DNA from: DASZIT01 sp036489495
GTDB lineage: Bacteria; Actinomycetota; Acidimicrobiia; Acidimicrobiales; RAAP-2
DNA: 64,000 nt
Assembly: GCA_036489495.1 (NCBI GenBank)
Contig: DASXFR010000076.1
Coordinates: 1-64,000, forward strand
Reading direction: 5' to 3'
Position numbers and translations under genes: made by a program. Shown in pieces: positions 42,461-50,969 of the stretch. Within the stretch, counting starts at the first letter, position 1. Every line of letters begins with the position of its first letter. A model generated the notes under the pieces. That model was given only the letters and a program-made list of their open reading frames with translations. It ran no database searches and was not told the DNA's origin.

Positions 42461-44187
42461 CAGTCCTCCCCGACCGCGTCGGCCGACAGGGCGACGACCT
42501 CGCGGAGTTGTTCGGTAGACAGCTCGGTGATCCAGCCTTCGCCGGAACCGACGATGCGGTCGGCCAAGGCGCGCTTGGCCTCGATCATGGTATCGATCCG
42601 TTCCTCGAGGGTTCCCCCGCAGACGAATTTCCGTACCTGCACATTGTGTTTCTGGCCGATCCGGAAGGCCCGGTCGGTCGCCTGATCCTCCACCGCCGGG
42701 TTCCACCACCGATCGAAGTGCACGACGTTGGTCGCCGCCGTCAGGTTCAAACCGGTGCCACCGGCCTTCAGCGAAAGAAGGAACACCGGCGGCCCCGCCG
42801 CGCTCTGGAACTGCTCGACCATCACATCCCTGGCCTTCTTCGAGACCCCGCCATGGAGCCAGAGGACGTCGCAGCCCAGCCGCTTGCGCAAGTGCCGTTC
42901 CAGCATGTCCCCCATCTGGGTGAACTGAGTGAAGACGAGGGACCGGTCGCCCTCGGCCACCGCTTCCTCGAGGACTTCGACGAGACGCGACACCTTGCCC
43001 GAGCGACCTGCGACCGACGAGCCGTCAGACAGGAACTGGGCTGGGTGGTTGCACACCTGCTTGAGCTTCAACATCGTGGCCAGGACCAACCCACGGCGTT
43101 CGATTCCCTCCGCCTCGTCGATCCGGGCCAGCATGTCGTCGACGATGGCCTGATAGAGAGTGGCCTGCTCCCGGGTCAGGTTGCAAAACTCCTTCATCTC
43201 GAGCTTGTCGGGGAGGTCGGCGATGATCGACCGGTCGGTCTTCAGACGGCGGAGCACGAACGGGGCGGTGATTCGGCGAAGATGGGCTGCCACCTCATCG
43301 TCACCCTCGCGCTCGATGGGAATGGCGAATCGAGCGCGGAAGGCCTTCTCCGAGCCGAGTATGCCCGGATTGAGGAACTGCATGATCGACCACAGCTCGG
43401 ACAGCCGGTTCTCCACCGGCGTCCCGGTCATGGCGATCCGGCGCTCAGAAGGGATCGCCCGCACACTTTGAGTGGTGCGGGCCGCACTGTTCTTGATCTG
43501 CTGTGCCTCGTCGAGGACCGTGCGTCGCCATCGCACCGTGGCCAGCAGCTGCTGGTCACGGGCAGCCAGCCCGTAAGTCGACAGGACCAGGTCCACCGTG
43601 CTGACGTGCCGGGTGAAGGCGTCCCCGTCCAACCGCTCCGGTCCGTGATGGACATACACCGAGAGTTTTGGAGCGAACCGGGCCGCCTCGCGCTGCCAGT
43701 TGCCGACCAGCGACATCGGGCACAGGACCAGGGTCGGGCCCGGCGCGAGCGTGCCGGGCTGCCGTTTCGCCCTGGCACTGGCCCTCCGGCGCGCCGGAGC
43801 TTTCACCCCACGGTCGTGCTCCTCAACCAGCAGGGCGAGGAGCTGGGCAGTCTTCCCCAGCCCCATGTCGTCAGCGAGACAAGCTCCGAGACCGAGGTCG
43901 CCGAGGAACGCGAGCCAGCCAAGGCCGCGCTCTTGGTAGGGACGCAGCTCCCCGGCAAAGCCGTCAGGTGTCGGAATCGCCCGTAGGCGTTCGTCGTCGG
44001 CACCGGCGAGAAAGTCCCGAGCCAGCCGTCCGCCTCGACCTCGGTCACCGGTAGGCCACCCGTGGCCTGCCCGAGACCGAGGGCAATCCGCACTACCTCG
44101 CCGGCCGATATGCGTTCGGCACTCGTCCCTCTTTTGGTCACCGCGGTGATGGCGGTGACGAGATCCTCTTCGTGCAGCTCCACCCAC
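42460..44187 (-). CDS. SNF2-family helicase, ATPase half (frameshifted from its N-terminal half)
   Basis: This reading frame carries the whole SNF2 motor: Walker A DDMGLGKTAQ, motif II VLDEAQQIKN, AMTGTPVENRLSELWSIMQF, and the helicase C-terminal domain with VFTQFTQMGDML, WLHGGVSKKARD, LKAGGTGLNLT and QATDRAFRIGQ. The residues before DFLAGADDERLRAIP (about the first 57) are out-of-frame shadow. The real N-terminal half is encoded in the -1 neighbouring frame at 43803-45755. One missing G in the run at 44016-44018 (CCC on the plus strand) would join them into one protein of about 1098 aa. It translates into the SWIM gene. Confidence 0.85.
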   Translation of the reverse strand: MGGAARRGSRHRHHRGDQKRDECRTHIGRRGSADCPRSRAGHGWPTGDRGRGGRLARDFLAGADDERLRAIPTPDGFAGELRPYQERGLGWLAFLGDLGLGACLADDMGLGKTAQLLALLVEEHDRGVKAPARRRASARAKRQPGTLAPGPTLVLCPMSLVGNWQREAARFAPKLSVYVHHGPERLDGDAFTRHVSTVDLVLSTYGLAARDQQLLATVRWRRTVLDEAQQIKNSAARTTQSVRAIPSERRIAMTGTPVENRLSELWSIMQFLNPGILGSEKAFRARFAIPIEREGDDEVAAHLRRITAPFVLRRLKTDRSIIADLPDKLEMKEFCNLTREQATLYQAIVDDMLARIDEAEGIERRGLVLATMLKLKQVCNHPAQFLSDGSSVAGRSGKVSRLVEVLEEAVAEGDRSLVFTQFTQMGDMLERHLRKRLGCDVLWLHGGVSKKARDVMVEQFQSAAGPPVFLLSLKAGGTGLNLTAATNVVHFDRWWNPAVEDQATDRAFRIGQKHNVQVRKFVCGGTLEERIDTMIEAKRALADRIVGSGEGWITELSTEQLREVVALSADAVGED

Positions 44188-45755
44188 TGACCGCGCAGCC
44201 GGACAAGAGGTTGTTTTAGACGGGCAAGTTGACGTAGCTCAGCGAGACCGAGCTTGTCGTCCCCGAGTACCGCCTCCCACCGGATGTCACAGAGCCCTTC
44301 AAGCCCGATGGTGCCCGTCGAGGCGGCGACCTTCGAGCCGGTCCGGGCCCGGAGCCGGAGGGCGAGACGTGCCCGTGAGGAACGCCACCAGGGCGGCGCC
44401 AACACACCGAATCCGGCCTCCTCGAGGACCGGGCCTCCATCCCGGAGGAATGTGAGGATGCCGGTGGCATCGGTTGTCTGGTCGCACGGTGCCATCTCCG
44501 CCAGCGCCGGGCCGAGTGAGGGGACGAGCCGCGCGGCCCGGCCCAGGCCACGGAGTAGGGATTCGTCGGGGTGCGACACATGGCGCTCCAATGCCGTCAG
44601 CTCAGGTCCGTCCGTCCATACTGCGGCGGCGGGGACGAGCAGGCTCGGGTCGTCCACGGCCTGCAGGAGAAACTCGATCCGCCATGTGTCGCTTGATTCG
44701 GGTTGACCTTTCGGACTGCGCTTCTCAACCCGTTCGGGAGCGCCCTCTCCCACCTCGGGGAGATCTGCCGCTTCGTCGCCAGGGGGGACGATACGAAAGC
44801 AGGTTCGCACTGATTCGACGGGCAGGCTGGCTGTCGCCTGCCAGGTATGGAGTTTCTCGGCGAGCGCCGCGAGTTCGTCATCATCGGCCTCTACGATTCC
44901 CTCCGGCGAGACCAGGGCGGCCAGCCACGCGTCGACGGCACCTTGTGCCCGAGACCGGCGTCGTTGGGGGGAGGCCGCACCGCCCGTCGCGAATTGGCGG
45001 CCCATCGCGTCGGTGAGGCTCCACATGAGAGCTCGGAGGACCTCGTCGGGTGTCCCTGGCTCCGGCTCGCCGGGACCGTAACCCTGCACCCCCGAGACCG
45101 GGCCCGCGGCCAGGAACGAAGCGGGAAGCGACCACAACAGCGCTTCGATCCTGCCCCGGTCGTACCCGTCGATGAGCGGTCGCCAGCGGGCCCGCCATCC
45201 GTCGGCGGTTGGCTCGAGGGAAGGGACGATACGCCCTCGGGTGGCCAGCTCCAGGGCCATCTCCGCCGCCCTTGTCGCGAAACGGAAGTCGGCGGCGAGG
45301 ATGATGCTGGACGGGTCGGATGTCGAGCGGTCGGCCTGGTCACCGGCCGCTGTCGACATCCTCGAGAGGACGAGCCAGACATCGCGCCACTCGAGGATGA
45401 GCCCCGTGGCCATCCACCAGAGGAGGGATTGCGGGGAACCCGAGGGCTCAGGCGGTGACCCCGTGGGTTCGTCCTCGAGCCACGGTGAGCCGATCGGACC
45501 CCCGCCTGCATCGGCCAGCCGGAGCATGAATTCCACCTCGCCCGCCCCAACCAGGTTATCCAACCCATACCCTCCGAGTTCGCCGGAGGCGAGCCGGATA
45601 CCTTCGGCGTCCAGGACAAAAGGATGGGGCCTCGGGCCAGGCTGCCGAGGCGGGCGTCCACGACGAGCCGGAGCAGTTCGAGGCCGGCTGCCGTCTTCCG
45701 CCCAGAGGGCAAGACGGTTGATGGACTCGAGCCACACTGCGTGGAGAACGATCAC
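43803..45755 (-). CDS. SNF2-family helicase, N-terminal half (frameshifted)
   Basis: From GTG at 45755 (IVLHAVWLESINRLALWAED) with AGGA 6 bp upstream. Residues 1-580 are the N-terminal accessory region found before SNF2 motors in this bacterial subfamily (DUF3670-like), ending in AGEVVRIALGLGQ and EVEADGWL. After EVEADGWLG the frame is nonsense to 43803, while the neighbouring frame continues DFLAGADDERLRAIPTP and the motor domain. The gene is therefore a single helicase interrupted near 44017. It could be a sequencing error in a homopolymer, a recent inactivation, or much less likely a programmed shift. Confidence 0.82.
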   Translation of the reverse strand: MIVLHAVWLESINRLALWAEDGSRPRTAPARRGRPPRQPGPRPHPFVLDAEGIRLASGELGGYGLDNLVGAGEVEFMLRLADAGGGPIGSPWLEDEPTGSPPEPSGSPQSLLWWMATGLILEWRDVWLVLSRMSTAAGDQADRSTSDPSSIILAADFRFATRAAEMALELATRGRIVPSLEPTADGWRARWRPLIDGYDRGRIEALLWSLPASFLAAGPVSGVQGYGPGEPEPGTPDEVLRALMWSLTDAMGRQFATGGAASPQRRRSRAQGAVDAWLAALVSPEGIVEADDDELAALAEKLHTWQATASLPVESVRTCFRIVPPGDEAADLPEVGEGAPERVEKRSPKGQPESSDTWRIEFLLQAVDDPSLLVPAAAVWTDGPELTALERHVSHPDESLLRGLGRAARLVPSLGPALAEMAPCDQTTDATGILTFLRDGGPVLEEAGFGVLAPPWWRSSRARLALRLRARTGSKVAASTGTIGLEGLCDIRWEAVLGDDKLGLAELRQLARLKQPLVRLRGQWVELHEEDLVTAITAVTKRGTSAERISAGEVVRIALGLGQATGGLPVTEVEADGWLGTFSPVPTTNAYGRFRHLTALPGSCVPTKSAALAGSRSSATSVSELVSLTTWGWGRLPSSSPCWLRSTTVG

Positions 45756-46005
45756 CGTGGAATCCTGCTTCGTCGGTGTGACGCTGCCGAGGTCCTGCGA
45801 AAGACGACCACCGTTGGATTCCCCTGATTCATTTCACAATTTTTGGGTTTCGTTGATCGGACGATCGAGGCGAACCCCGACCATTCGTCGGTCACAGTAG
45901 CGTCGACCGACAACTTGTGTCCCGACGTGTGTCGACGTCGCACCGGGCGAGCTCGCTCAATCGACGGTGGGGCGGTCATGGCCCCGCGAGTAGGCACTTC
46001 GAGCC

Positions 46006-46284
46006 TCAGCGTGCCCGGTATGCCTTCGAGCGGTGGCGGATGTCGAGAACGATCACGAGATGCCTTGGCTCGTCGATCTCGTAGAGAATGCGCCAATCAC
46101 GACCGAGCCGGGCGCTGTGGATCCCGGCCAGGGCGTCTCGGAGCGGCTTGCCTACCCTCCGGGGATTCTCGACCAGTGGCCCGGTGATGAATTCAGCCGC
46201 GGCAACGGCAATCTCGACAGGCAAGCGGTCGGCGAGTGCCCGGCGGGCGGGAGGGGCGGTACCCAGTTCGTATCGTCGGGTCAC
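46006..46284 (-). CDS. RelE/ParE-type toxin
   Basis: A 92-aa protein of the RelE/ParE fold: TAPPARRALADRLPVEIAVA, GKPLRDALAGIHSARLGRDW, RILYEIDEP, VIVLDIRHRSKAYR. The C-terminal RHRSKAYR with basic residues is typical of RelE mRNA interferases acting on the ribosome. It overlaps the antitoxin stop by 4 bp (ATGA), the usual antitoxin-first order. About 250 bp of sequence without a recognised gene separate it from the helicase. Confidence 0.9.
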   Translation of the reverse strand: MTRRYELGTAPPARRALADRLPVEIAVAAAEFITGPLVENPRRVGKPLRDALAGIHSARLGRDWRILYEIDEPRHLVIVLDIRHRSKAYRAR

Positions 46285-46532
46285 GAAACCTGGCGCCTAC
46301 GCGCCAGGTTTTGCACAGCATCCGCCCCGTAGACGATGTCGCCCTCGGTCGCCGCCTGGCGAGCTTCGGCCAACGCCCGCAGTGCGTCGGGGTCGGCCAG
46401 CACCTCTGCGGTCTCACGTAGTGCCAGAAAGGTCTCAATCGCCAGCACCACCGTCTGATGGACGCTGCGACGGTCCTCTTCCGCGGCTACGCGCAGCTCG
46501 GCATCGAGATCTGGGTCGAGACGCAAGGTCAT
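46281..46532 (-). CDS. Ribbon-helix-helix antitoxin
   Basis: 83 aa (two residues longer from ATG 46538). The N-terminal RHH DNA-binding part is MTLRLDPDLDAELRVAAEED followed by RRSVHQTVVLAIETFL; the C-terminal acidic/helical tail (ADPDALRALAEARQAA) would wrap the RelE partner. The second ATG is favoured by AGGT 8 bp upstream. An overlapping pair of short palindromes lies just upstream (46546-46562), consistent with autoregulation. Confidence 0.85.
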   Translation of the reverse strand: MTLRLDPDLDAELRVAAEEDRRSVHQTVVLAIETFLALRETAEVLADPDALRALAEARQAATEGDIVYGADAVQNLARRRQVS

Positions 46533-46545
46533 GGCCATACCTAAA

Positions 46546-46562
46546 TGATACTATCTGATACC
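46546..46562. promoter_or_regulatory. Candidate toxin-antitoxin operator
   Basis: TGATACTATCTGATACC contains two overlapping palindromes, GATA-C-TATC and TATC-T-GATA, giving three half-sites spaced 5 bp apart 14 bp before the antitoxin start. This is the expected pattern for cooperative ribbon-helix-helix binding. Confidence 0.6.
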
Positions 46563-46620
46563 GCAGTGATGTCCAACGACAGCGGGGTCCTCAAGGCCGC
46601 CGGACGGAATCCTCGGTGCC

Positions 46621-48354
46621 TCAGCCCGGTCGCACCACCTGGCCGGGAAGCCGCCCGGTCAGCTCCCCGTGGAGGACGATGGGGACGCCGTTGACTACGG
46701 TGGCCCGCACGCCGTGTCCCCAGGCCTTGAAGCGCCCGACCCCGCCGGGGAGGTCGTGGACGAACTCCTTCTTCCAGGGACCGACGGTGTCAGGATCGAA
46801 GACCATGATGTCGGCCCACCCTCCCGGCTTGAGCAGGCCCCGGTCGGCCAGCCCCAACAGCGCGGCGGGGATCTGGGTGATCTGCCGGATCCCCTCTTCC
46901 AGCGTCCACACCTCCCGGTCACCCACCCAGGTGCGGAGGAAGTAGGAGCTCCAGTCGGCCCCGTCGTCCCGGGCCAGGTGGGCACCCCCGTCGGAGACCC
47001 CGATGATCATCCGGGGATCCCGCTGGGCGACGCCGACCGCCTCCGACCATTCGAGGCTCTCGGTCCGCCACCGGAACTCGGTGGCGAAGTCCTCGGCCAG
47101 GGCCAGGTCCAATAGCGCGTCGGCGGGGGCGACCCCCTGTTCGTCGGCGATGTCGCGAATCGAACGTCCCTGGAGCTTGTCGTGTTCGGGCAGCACCACC
47201 CGGTCGACGTACACCGCGTTCCACAGCGGCGGCGGGACGGTGGTGCCCTTCTCCGGGTCGCGGTTGTAGTTCTCGACCGCGTCACGGAGCTCATCCCGGG
47301 CGGCCGGGTCGCGCAGACGGGCGGCGCGCTCGTCGGGGGGCAGCCGGAGCATCTCCAGCCAGGACGGCACCGCCAGGTAGTGGAGGTTGGCCGGGCCCAC
47401 AATCAGGCTCCGGTCGAACGGGCGAGTGATGAGCAGCGAGTACACCGGCGTCCCGGCTACCGTGGCCCGGTCGAGGAACTCGACCGAGGCCTCCCAGGTG
47501 GCGGTGGGGGCGTCGACCTTGTTGCGGCCTCCGAGGCCCTGGATGATCACCGGGAGCCCGCTGGCCGCCCCGATATCCATCAGTAGCTGTTTGTCGGCGT
47601 CATCGAGCCCGCCGATCGAGCTGGCCGGGAGGAAGGCGATCGACCCGGTGCCGGCCCGGCCGACCGCGGTAGCCAACGCCAGGAGCTCGGCCCGCCCGCT
47701 CAGCCGGGAGGGGACCGGCCGGCCGTCATCATCCAGATGGGTGGGCGCCGCCGACGACGAGATCCCCGCTGCCCCGGCTTCCATCGCCTCGGTCACCAAC
47801 GCCACCATGCCGGCCACCTCGGCGTCGGTGGCCGGTCGGTCGCTGGCGTCGGGCCCCATCACCCATCGGCGCAGATTCGAGTGTCCGACGTAGCAGCCGA
47901 AGTTGACCCCGAGCCTGCCCGGCCGGCTGTCGAGAAATTCCGGGAAGGTGCCGCACTCATCCCAGCGCACCCCGCTCAGGGCCACCGGGTCCATGTTCTC
48001 CACCTGGGCGAAGATGCCGCCGAGGAAGTCACGGTCCTCCGGCCGCACCGGAGCCGCGGAGAACCCGCAGTTGCCGGCGACCACCGTGGTGACCCCGTGG
48101 TAGCAGGACATGGTGGCGTAGGGGTCGAAGGTGATCTGCGGGTCGTAATGGGTGTGGATGTCGACGATGCCGGGGGCGACCACCATGCCGGTGGCGTCGA
48201 TCTCTTCGTCGGCGGTATCCCCATCCAACGGGCCCATGGCTGCCACCTTGCCGTCCCGGACCCCGACATCCACCCGCCGGCGCGGAAGCCCGGACCCGTC
48301 GACCACGAAACCACCTCGAACGACCAGGTCGTAGTGGTTGGTGTTGCCGGCCAT
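46621..48354 (-). CDS. D-aminoacylase-like amidohydrolase (copy 2)
   Basis: 577 aa from MAGNTNHYDLVVRGGFVVDG; AAAGGAGGG lies 6 bp upstream, so the longer frame opening at 48399 is rejected. It is in the same family as 37703-39457: VDIHTHYDPQITFDP (HxH), GVTTVVAGNCGFSAAP, GVSDGGAHLARDDG and GWADIMVFDPDTVGPW. It is probably a zinc-dependent hydrolase of an amide or N-acyl substrate. It is transcribed alone, divergently from the second dioxygenase operon across site E, with TTGACA (48436-48431) as its -35 box. Confidence 0.88.
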   Translation of the reverse strand: MAGNTNHYDLVVRGGFVVDGSGLPRRRVDVGVRDGKVAAMGPLDGDTADEEIDATGMVVAPGIVDIHTHYDPQITFDPYATMSCYHGVTTVVAGNCGFSAAPVRPEDRDFLGGIFAQVENMDPVALSGVRWDECGTFPEFLDSRPGRLGVNFGCYVGHSNLRRWVMGPDASDRPATDAEVAGMVALVTEAMEAGAAGISSSAAPTHLDDDGRPVPSRLSGRAELLALATAVGRAGTGSIAFLPASSIGGLDDADKQLLMDIGAASGLPVIIQGLGGRNKVDAPTATWEASVEFLDRATVAGTPVYSLLITRPFDRSLIVGPANLHYLAVPSWLEMLRLPPDERAARLRDPAARDELRDAVENYNRDPEKGTTVPPPLWNAVYVDRVVLPEHDKLQGRSIRDIADEQGVAPADALLDLALAEDFATEFRWRTESLEWSEAVGVAQRDPRMIIGVSDGGAHLARDDGADWSSYFLRTWVGDREVWTLEEGIRQITQIPAALLGLADRGLLKPGGWADIMVFDPDTVGPWKKEFVHDLPGGVGRFKAWGHGVRATVVNGVPIVLHGELTGRLPGQVVRPG

Positions 48355-48405
48355 CAGCGGCCCTCCTTTGTCCGGGGGCGTCGCCCACCCAGGTTGCAAT
48401 TCAGC

Positions 48406-48473
48406 ATCCTACTGGCGCCCCGGCTTACTCTGTCAATCGTTTGATTGCCAATGGTGAGGATGGCCGATAGCCT
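48406..48473. promoter_or_regulatory. Site E: divergent promoter and operator
   Basis: The palindrome GTCAATCGTTTGATTGCC core (CAATC-GTTT-GATTG, 48434-48447) lies between divergent genes. Plus strand: TTGCCA (48445-48450), 17 bp, TAGCCT (48468-48473). Minus strand: TTGACA (48436-48431) with TAGGAT (48411-48406) at a longer, 19-bp spacing. One bound repressor would cover both -35 boxes. Confidence 0.7.
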
Positions 48474-48499
48474 GCTGCCGAACGGCAGAAGGAGGGCCG

Positions 48500-49351
48500 G
48501 TGGGAGTTGCCACGATGTCCATTGCGCCGCTCACCCCAGCCATCGGCGGGGTGGTGGAAGGCATTGAGCTGGCCAAGCCTTTCGACGACGAAACGGTGGC
48601 GGCGTTGCGCCACGGCCTCCTGGCCCACAAGGTCCTGTTCTTCCGATCCCAGCCGATGACCGAGGACGAGCAGGTCCGACTGGCCGGCTGCTTCGGGGAG
48701 ATCGACCTGCCCCTGTTCCGCACCGCGTCGTCGGGGCGTCCCGAGGTACTGGTGCTCGACCAGGTCGCACCCCGCGGCGAGGGGGCCGACAGCTGGCACG
48801 CCGACAACACCTATATGGAGACGCCCCCGATGGCGTCGATCCTCCAGGCCGTCCGGCTCCCCGATGTCGGGGGCGACACCTGCTTCGCCAGCATGGAGGC
48901 AGCCTATGACGCGCTGTCGTCGCCGATGCAGCAATTCCTGGACGGCCTCACCGCGGTCCACTCCCTGGAGATCATGGCCGAGCGGACCCGGCACGTGGCC
49001 AACGCCTCGCTGCGCGACGAGGTGGCCAAGTGGCCACCGGTGGTCCACCCGGTGGTGCGGATCCACCCTGAGACCGGCCGACGGATGCTCAACGTGAACG
49101 CCAACTGGACCTCCCACATCCTGGAGTTGAGCCGGGCGGAAGGGGACGCTCTGCTGCGTTTCCTCTACCAGCACCTGCAGGCGCCCGAGTTCCAGGTCCG
49201 GTTCCACTGGGAGGAGGGATCGGTGGCCATCTGGGACAACCGGGCCGTCCAGCACTACGCGGTGCCCGACTACAACGAGCGCCGGGTGATGCAACGGGTC
49301 ACCATTGCCGGCGACCGGCCCTTCGGTCCTGACCGGTCGGGGGCTCCATGA
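48500..49351 (+). CDS. TauD/TfdA-family dioxygenase (copy 2)
   Basis: 283 aa from GTG with AAGGAGG 4 bp upstream (an ATG five codons in is possible). Fe(II)/2-oxoglutarate oxygenase: H100/D102 in DSWHADNTYMETPP, distal His in AVQHYAVPDY, Arg in ERRVMQRVTI; the WHADNTY form is close to the taurine/2,4-D/alkylsulfatase dioxygenase subgroup. It is a canonical length, more typical than copy 1. It is the first gene of an operon with a cupin and an LLM-type oxidoreductase. Confidence 0.92.
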   Translation: MGVATMSIAPLTPAIGGVVEGIELAKPFDDETVAALRHGLLAHKVLFFRSQPMTEDEQVRLAGCFGEIDLPLFRTASSGRPEVLVLDQVAPRGEGADSWHADNTYMETPPMASILQAVRLPDVGGDTCFASMEAAYDALSSPMQQFLDGLTAVHSLEIMAERTRHVANASLRDEVAKWPPVVHPVVRIHPETGRRMLNVNANWTSHILELSRAEGDALLRFLYQHLQAPEFQVRFHWEEGSVAIWDNRAVQHYAVPDYNERRVMQRVTIAGDRPFGPDRSGAP

Positions 49352-49866
49352 TCGTAGACCCCAAGCTGAAGATCACCCAACCCGAAGTACCACCGGAGAA
49401 GGAGCCGACCATGGGAGCACGCTTCACCCACCTCGACGCCGGACCGTGGCAGCAGGTGCGAGCCCTCGCCTTCGACGACGGCCGCACCGTCTCGGTGCGG
49501 GAGCGATGGCTCGACTTCTCGCCCAAGTTCCTGGCCCTCTACGCCGAGTGGGACCCGGGGATGATGATCCACGCCCACGGCCACAACTCCGATCATGTGA
49601 TCTTCGTGATCGAGGGGGACATGACCTGCGGGGACCAGCACTGCCCAACGGGCACCCACATCGCCCTCGACCAGGGCGACACCTTCGGCCCGTTCGTGGC
49701 CGGTCCCGATGGGGTGGTGCTCTTCGAGGTGATGATGGGGGACCCCCGTTCGTTCCCCGCCGACCCCGACGGCTGGACGCGGCTGCTGGAGGAGCACGGC
49801 GCCCGCCAACTCCCCAACCCGCCGGTGGACATGCCCGCCTGGCTCGAGGACACCCGGACCAGCTGA
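49348..49866 (+). CDS. Cupin-domain protein
   Basis: 172 aa; the ATG overlaps the dioxygenase stop (ATGA), though an internal ATG at 49411 preceded by GGAGAAGGAG is an equal candidate. It is a single cupin barrel: MMIHAHGHNSDHVIFVIEGD carries the HxHx3-6E-type metal ligands, followed by GTHIALDQGDTFGPF. Such small cupins may be isomerases, dioxygenases or sensors; the operon context suggests handling of the dioxygenase product. Confidence 0.85.
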   Translation: MIVDPKLKITQPEVPPEKEPTMGARFTHLDAGPWQQVRALAFDDGRTVSVRERWLDFSPKFLALYAEWDPGMMIHAHGHNSDHVIFVIEGDMTCGDQHCPTGTHIALDQGDTFGPFVAGPDGVVLFEVMMGDPRSFPADPDGWTRLLEEHGARQLPNPPVDMPAWLEDTRTS

Positions 49867-49870
49867 GTCG

Positions 49871-50794
49871 GTGCAGGTTTCCTACGGGCTCCCCACCCAC
49901 CGGGTCGACCGGCTGGACGAATTCCTCACCGGCGACGCCATCGGGGAACTGGCCCGGGCGGCCGAGGGGGCCGGGTTCGACGCCGTCTACACCACCGAGC
50001 ACCCGTTCCCCGGCGACGCCTGGTTGGCCCACGGCGGGCATCACGCCCTCGACCCGATGGTCGCCCTCAGCTTCGCCGCCGCCACCACCACCTCGCTCCG
50101 GCTGCACACCAACCTGTTCGTCCCCGCCTACCGCAACCCGTTCCTGGCCGCCAAGTCGGTGGCCAGCCTCGACGTCCTGAGCGGCGGGCGGGTGATCCTC
50201 GGGCTGGGGGCCGGTTACCTCCAGCCGGAGTTCGAGGCATTGGGTGTCCCCTTCGCGGAGCGCAACGATCGCACCGACGACGCCATCGTGGCCATGAAGG
50301 CGGCCTGGACGGGAGCGTCGGTCACCCGGGACGGCCCCGGATATGCAGCCACCGGCAACACCGCGCTCCCCCGGCCCGTCCAACGCCCGCACCCCCCGAT
50401 CTGGATCGGCGGCAACAGTCGGCGGGCCATCCGCCGGGCGGTGGACCTGGCCGACGGGTGGTCGCCGTTCCCCACCACCGCCAAGGCCGCCGCCCGCACC
50501 CACACCACCCCGCTGCCCGGCCCGTCGGAGTTGGCCGATCACATCGGCTATGCCCGCACCTACGCCGCCGAGGTCGGGCGGACGGCTCGGCTGGATGTGA
50601 TCTTCATCCCCGAGGGGCTGGACATGATCCGGGCCAGCTACGACCCCGGGGTGGCGGTGGCCTCCTGTAAGGCGCTGGCCGGGGTGGGGGTGACCTGGGT
50701 GGCGGTGATGCTTCCCGGGGACACCCGCGACGCCCAGCTAGGGATGATCAAGCGGTGTGAAGCCGAGCTCATCCCTCAGATCCACCCCCTCTGA
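49871..50794 (+). CDS. LLM-class F420-dependent oxidoreductase
   Basis: 307 aa from GTG. It is a luciferase-like monooxygenase-family TIM barrel: AEGAGFDAVYTTEHPFPGD, RLHTNLFVPAYRNPFLAAK, SVASLDVLSGGRVILGLGAGYL, RPVQRPHPPIWIGGNS. In actinobacteria most members of this subgroup use coenzyme F420, which is inferred here. It is the third gene of the operon, possibly reducing or oxidising an intermediate. Confidence 0.9.
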   Translation: MQVSYGLPTHRVDRLDEFLTGDAIGELARAAEGAGFDAVYTTEHPFPGDAWLAHGGHHALDPMVALSFAAATTTSLRLHTNLFVPAYRNPFLAAKSVASLDVLSGGRVILGLGAGYLQPEFEALGVPFAERNDRTDDAIVAMKAAWTGASVTRDGPGYAATGNTALPRPVQRPHPPIWIGGNSRRAIRRAVDLADGWSPFPTTAKAAARTHTTPLPGPSELADHIGYARTYAAEVGRTARLDVIFIPEGLDMIRASYDPGVAVASCKALAGVGVTWVAVMLPGDTRDAQLGMIKRCEAELIPQIHPL

Positions 50795-50832
50795 CCAGGG
50801 ATCTTCCCTCAGATCCACCTCGGGCGAAACTC

Positions 50833-50861
50833 TTGCAAACGTTAGACTGACATGTTACGGT
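50833..50861 (+). promoter_or_regulatory. Site F: promoter and operator of the transporter operon
   Basis: TTGCAA (50833-50838), 17 bp, TACGGT (50856-50861). The spacer holds GCAAACGTTAGACTGACA, closely matching site C (CAAACGTTAG-AGTGAC). It lies 109 bp before the substrate-binding protein start. Confidence 0.6.
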
Positions 50862-50969
50862 GCTGCCAGGCAGCTCCCGGGGGGACCCAGCGCCGATGCG
50901 CCGGCGCAACTCGTGACAGGTTTGACCGAGGCCGGGGCTGGCAAAGCGCAGACAGGGAGGGAAGTGCTG

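Noticed and set aside
44010..44020. Programmed ribosomal frameshift in the helicase
   Set aside because: No slippery heptamer or downstream structure is obvious; a simple indel in a G run is more likely, so the finding is reported as a frameshift only.
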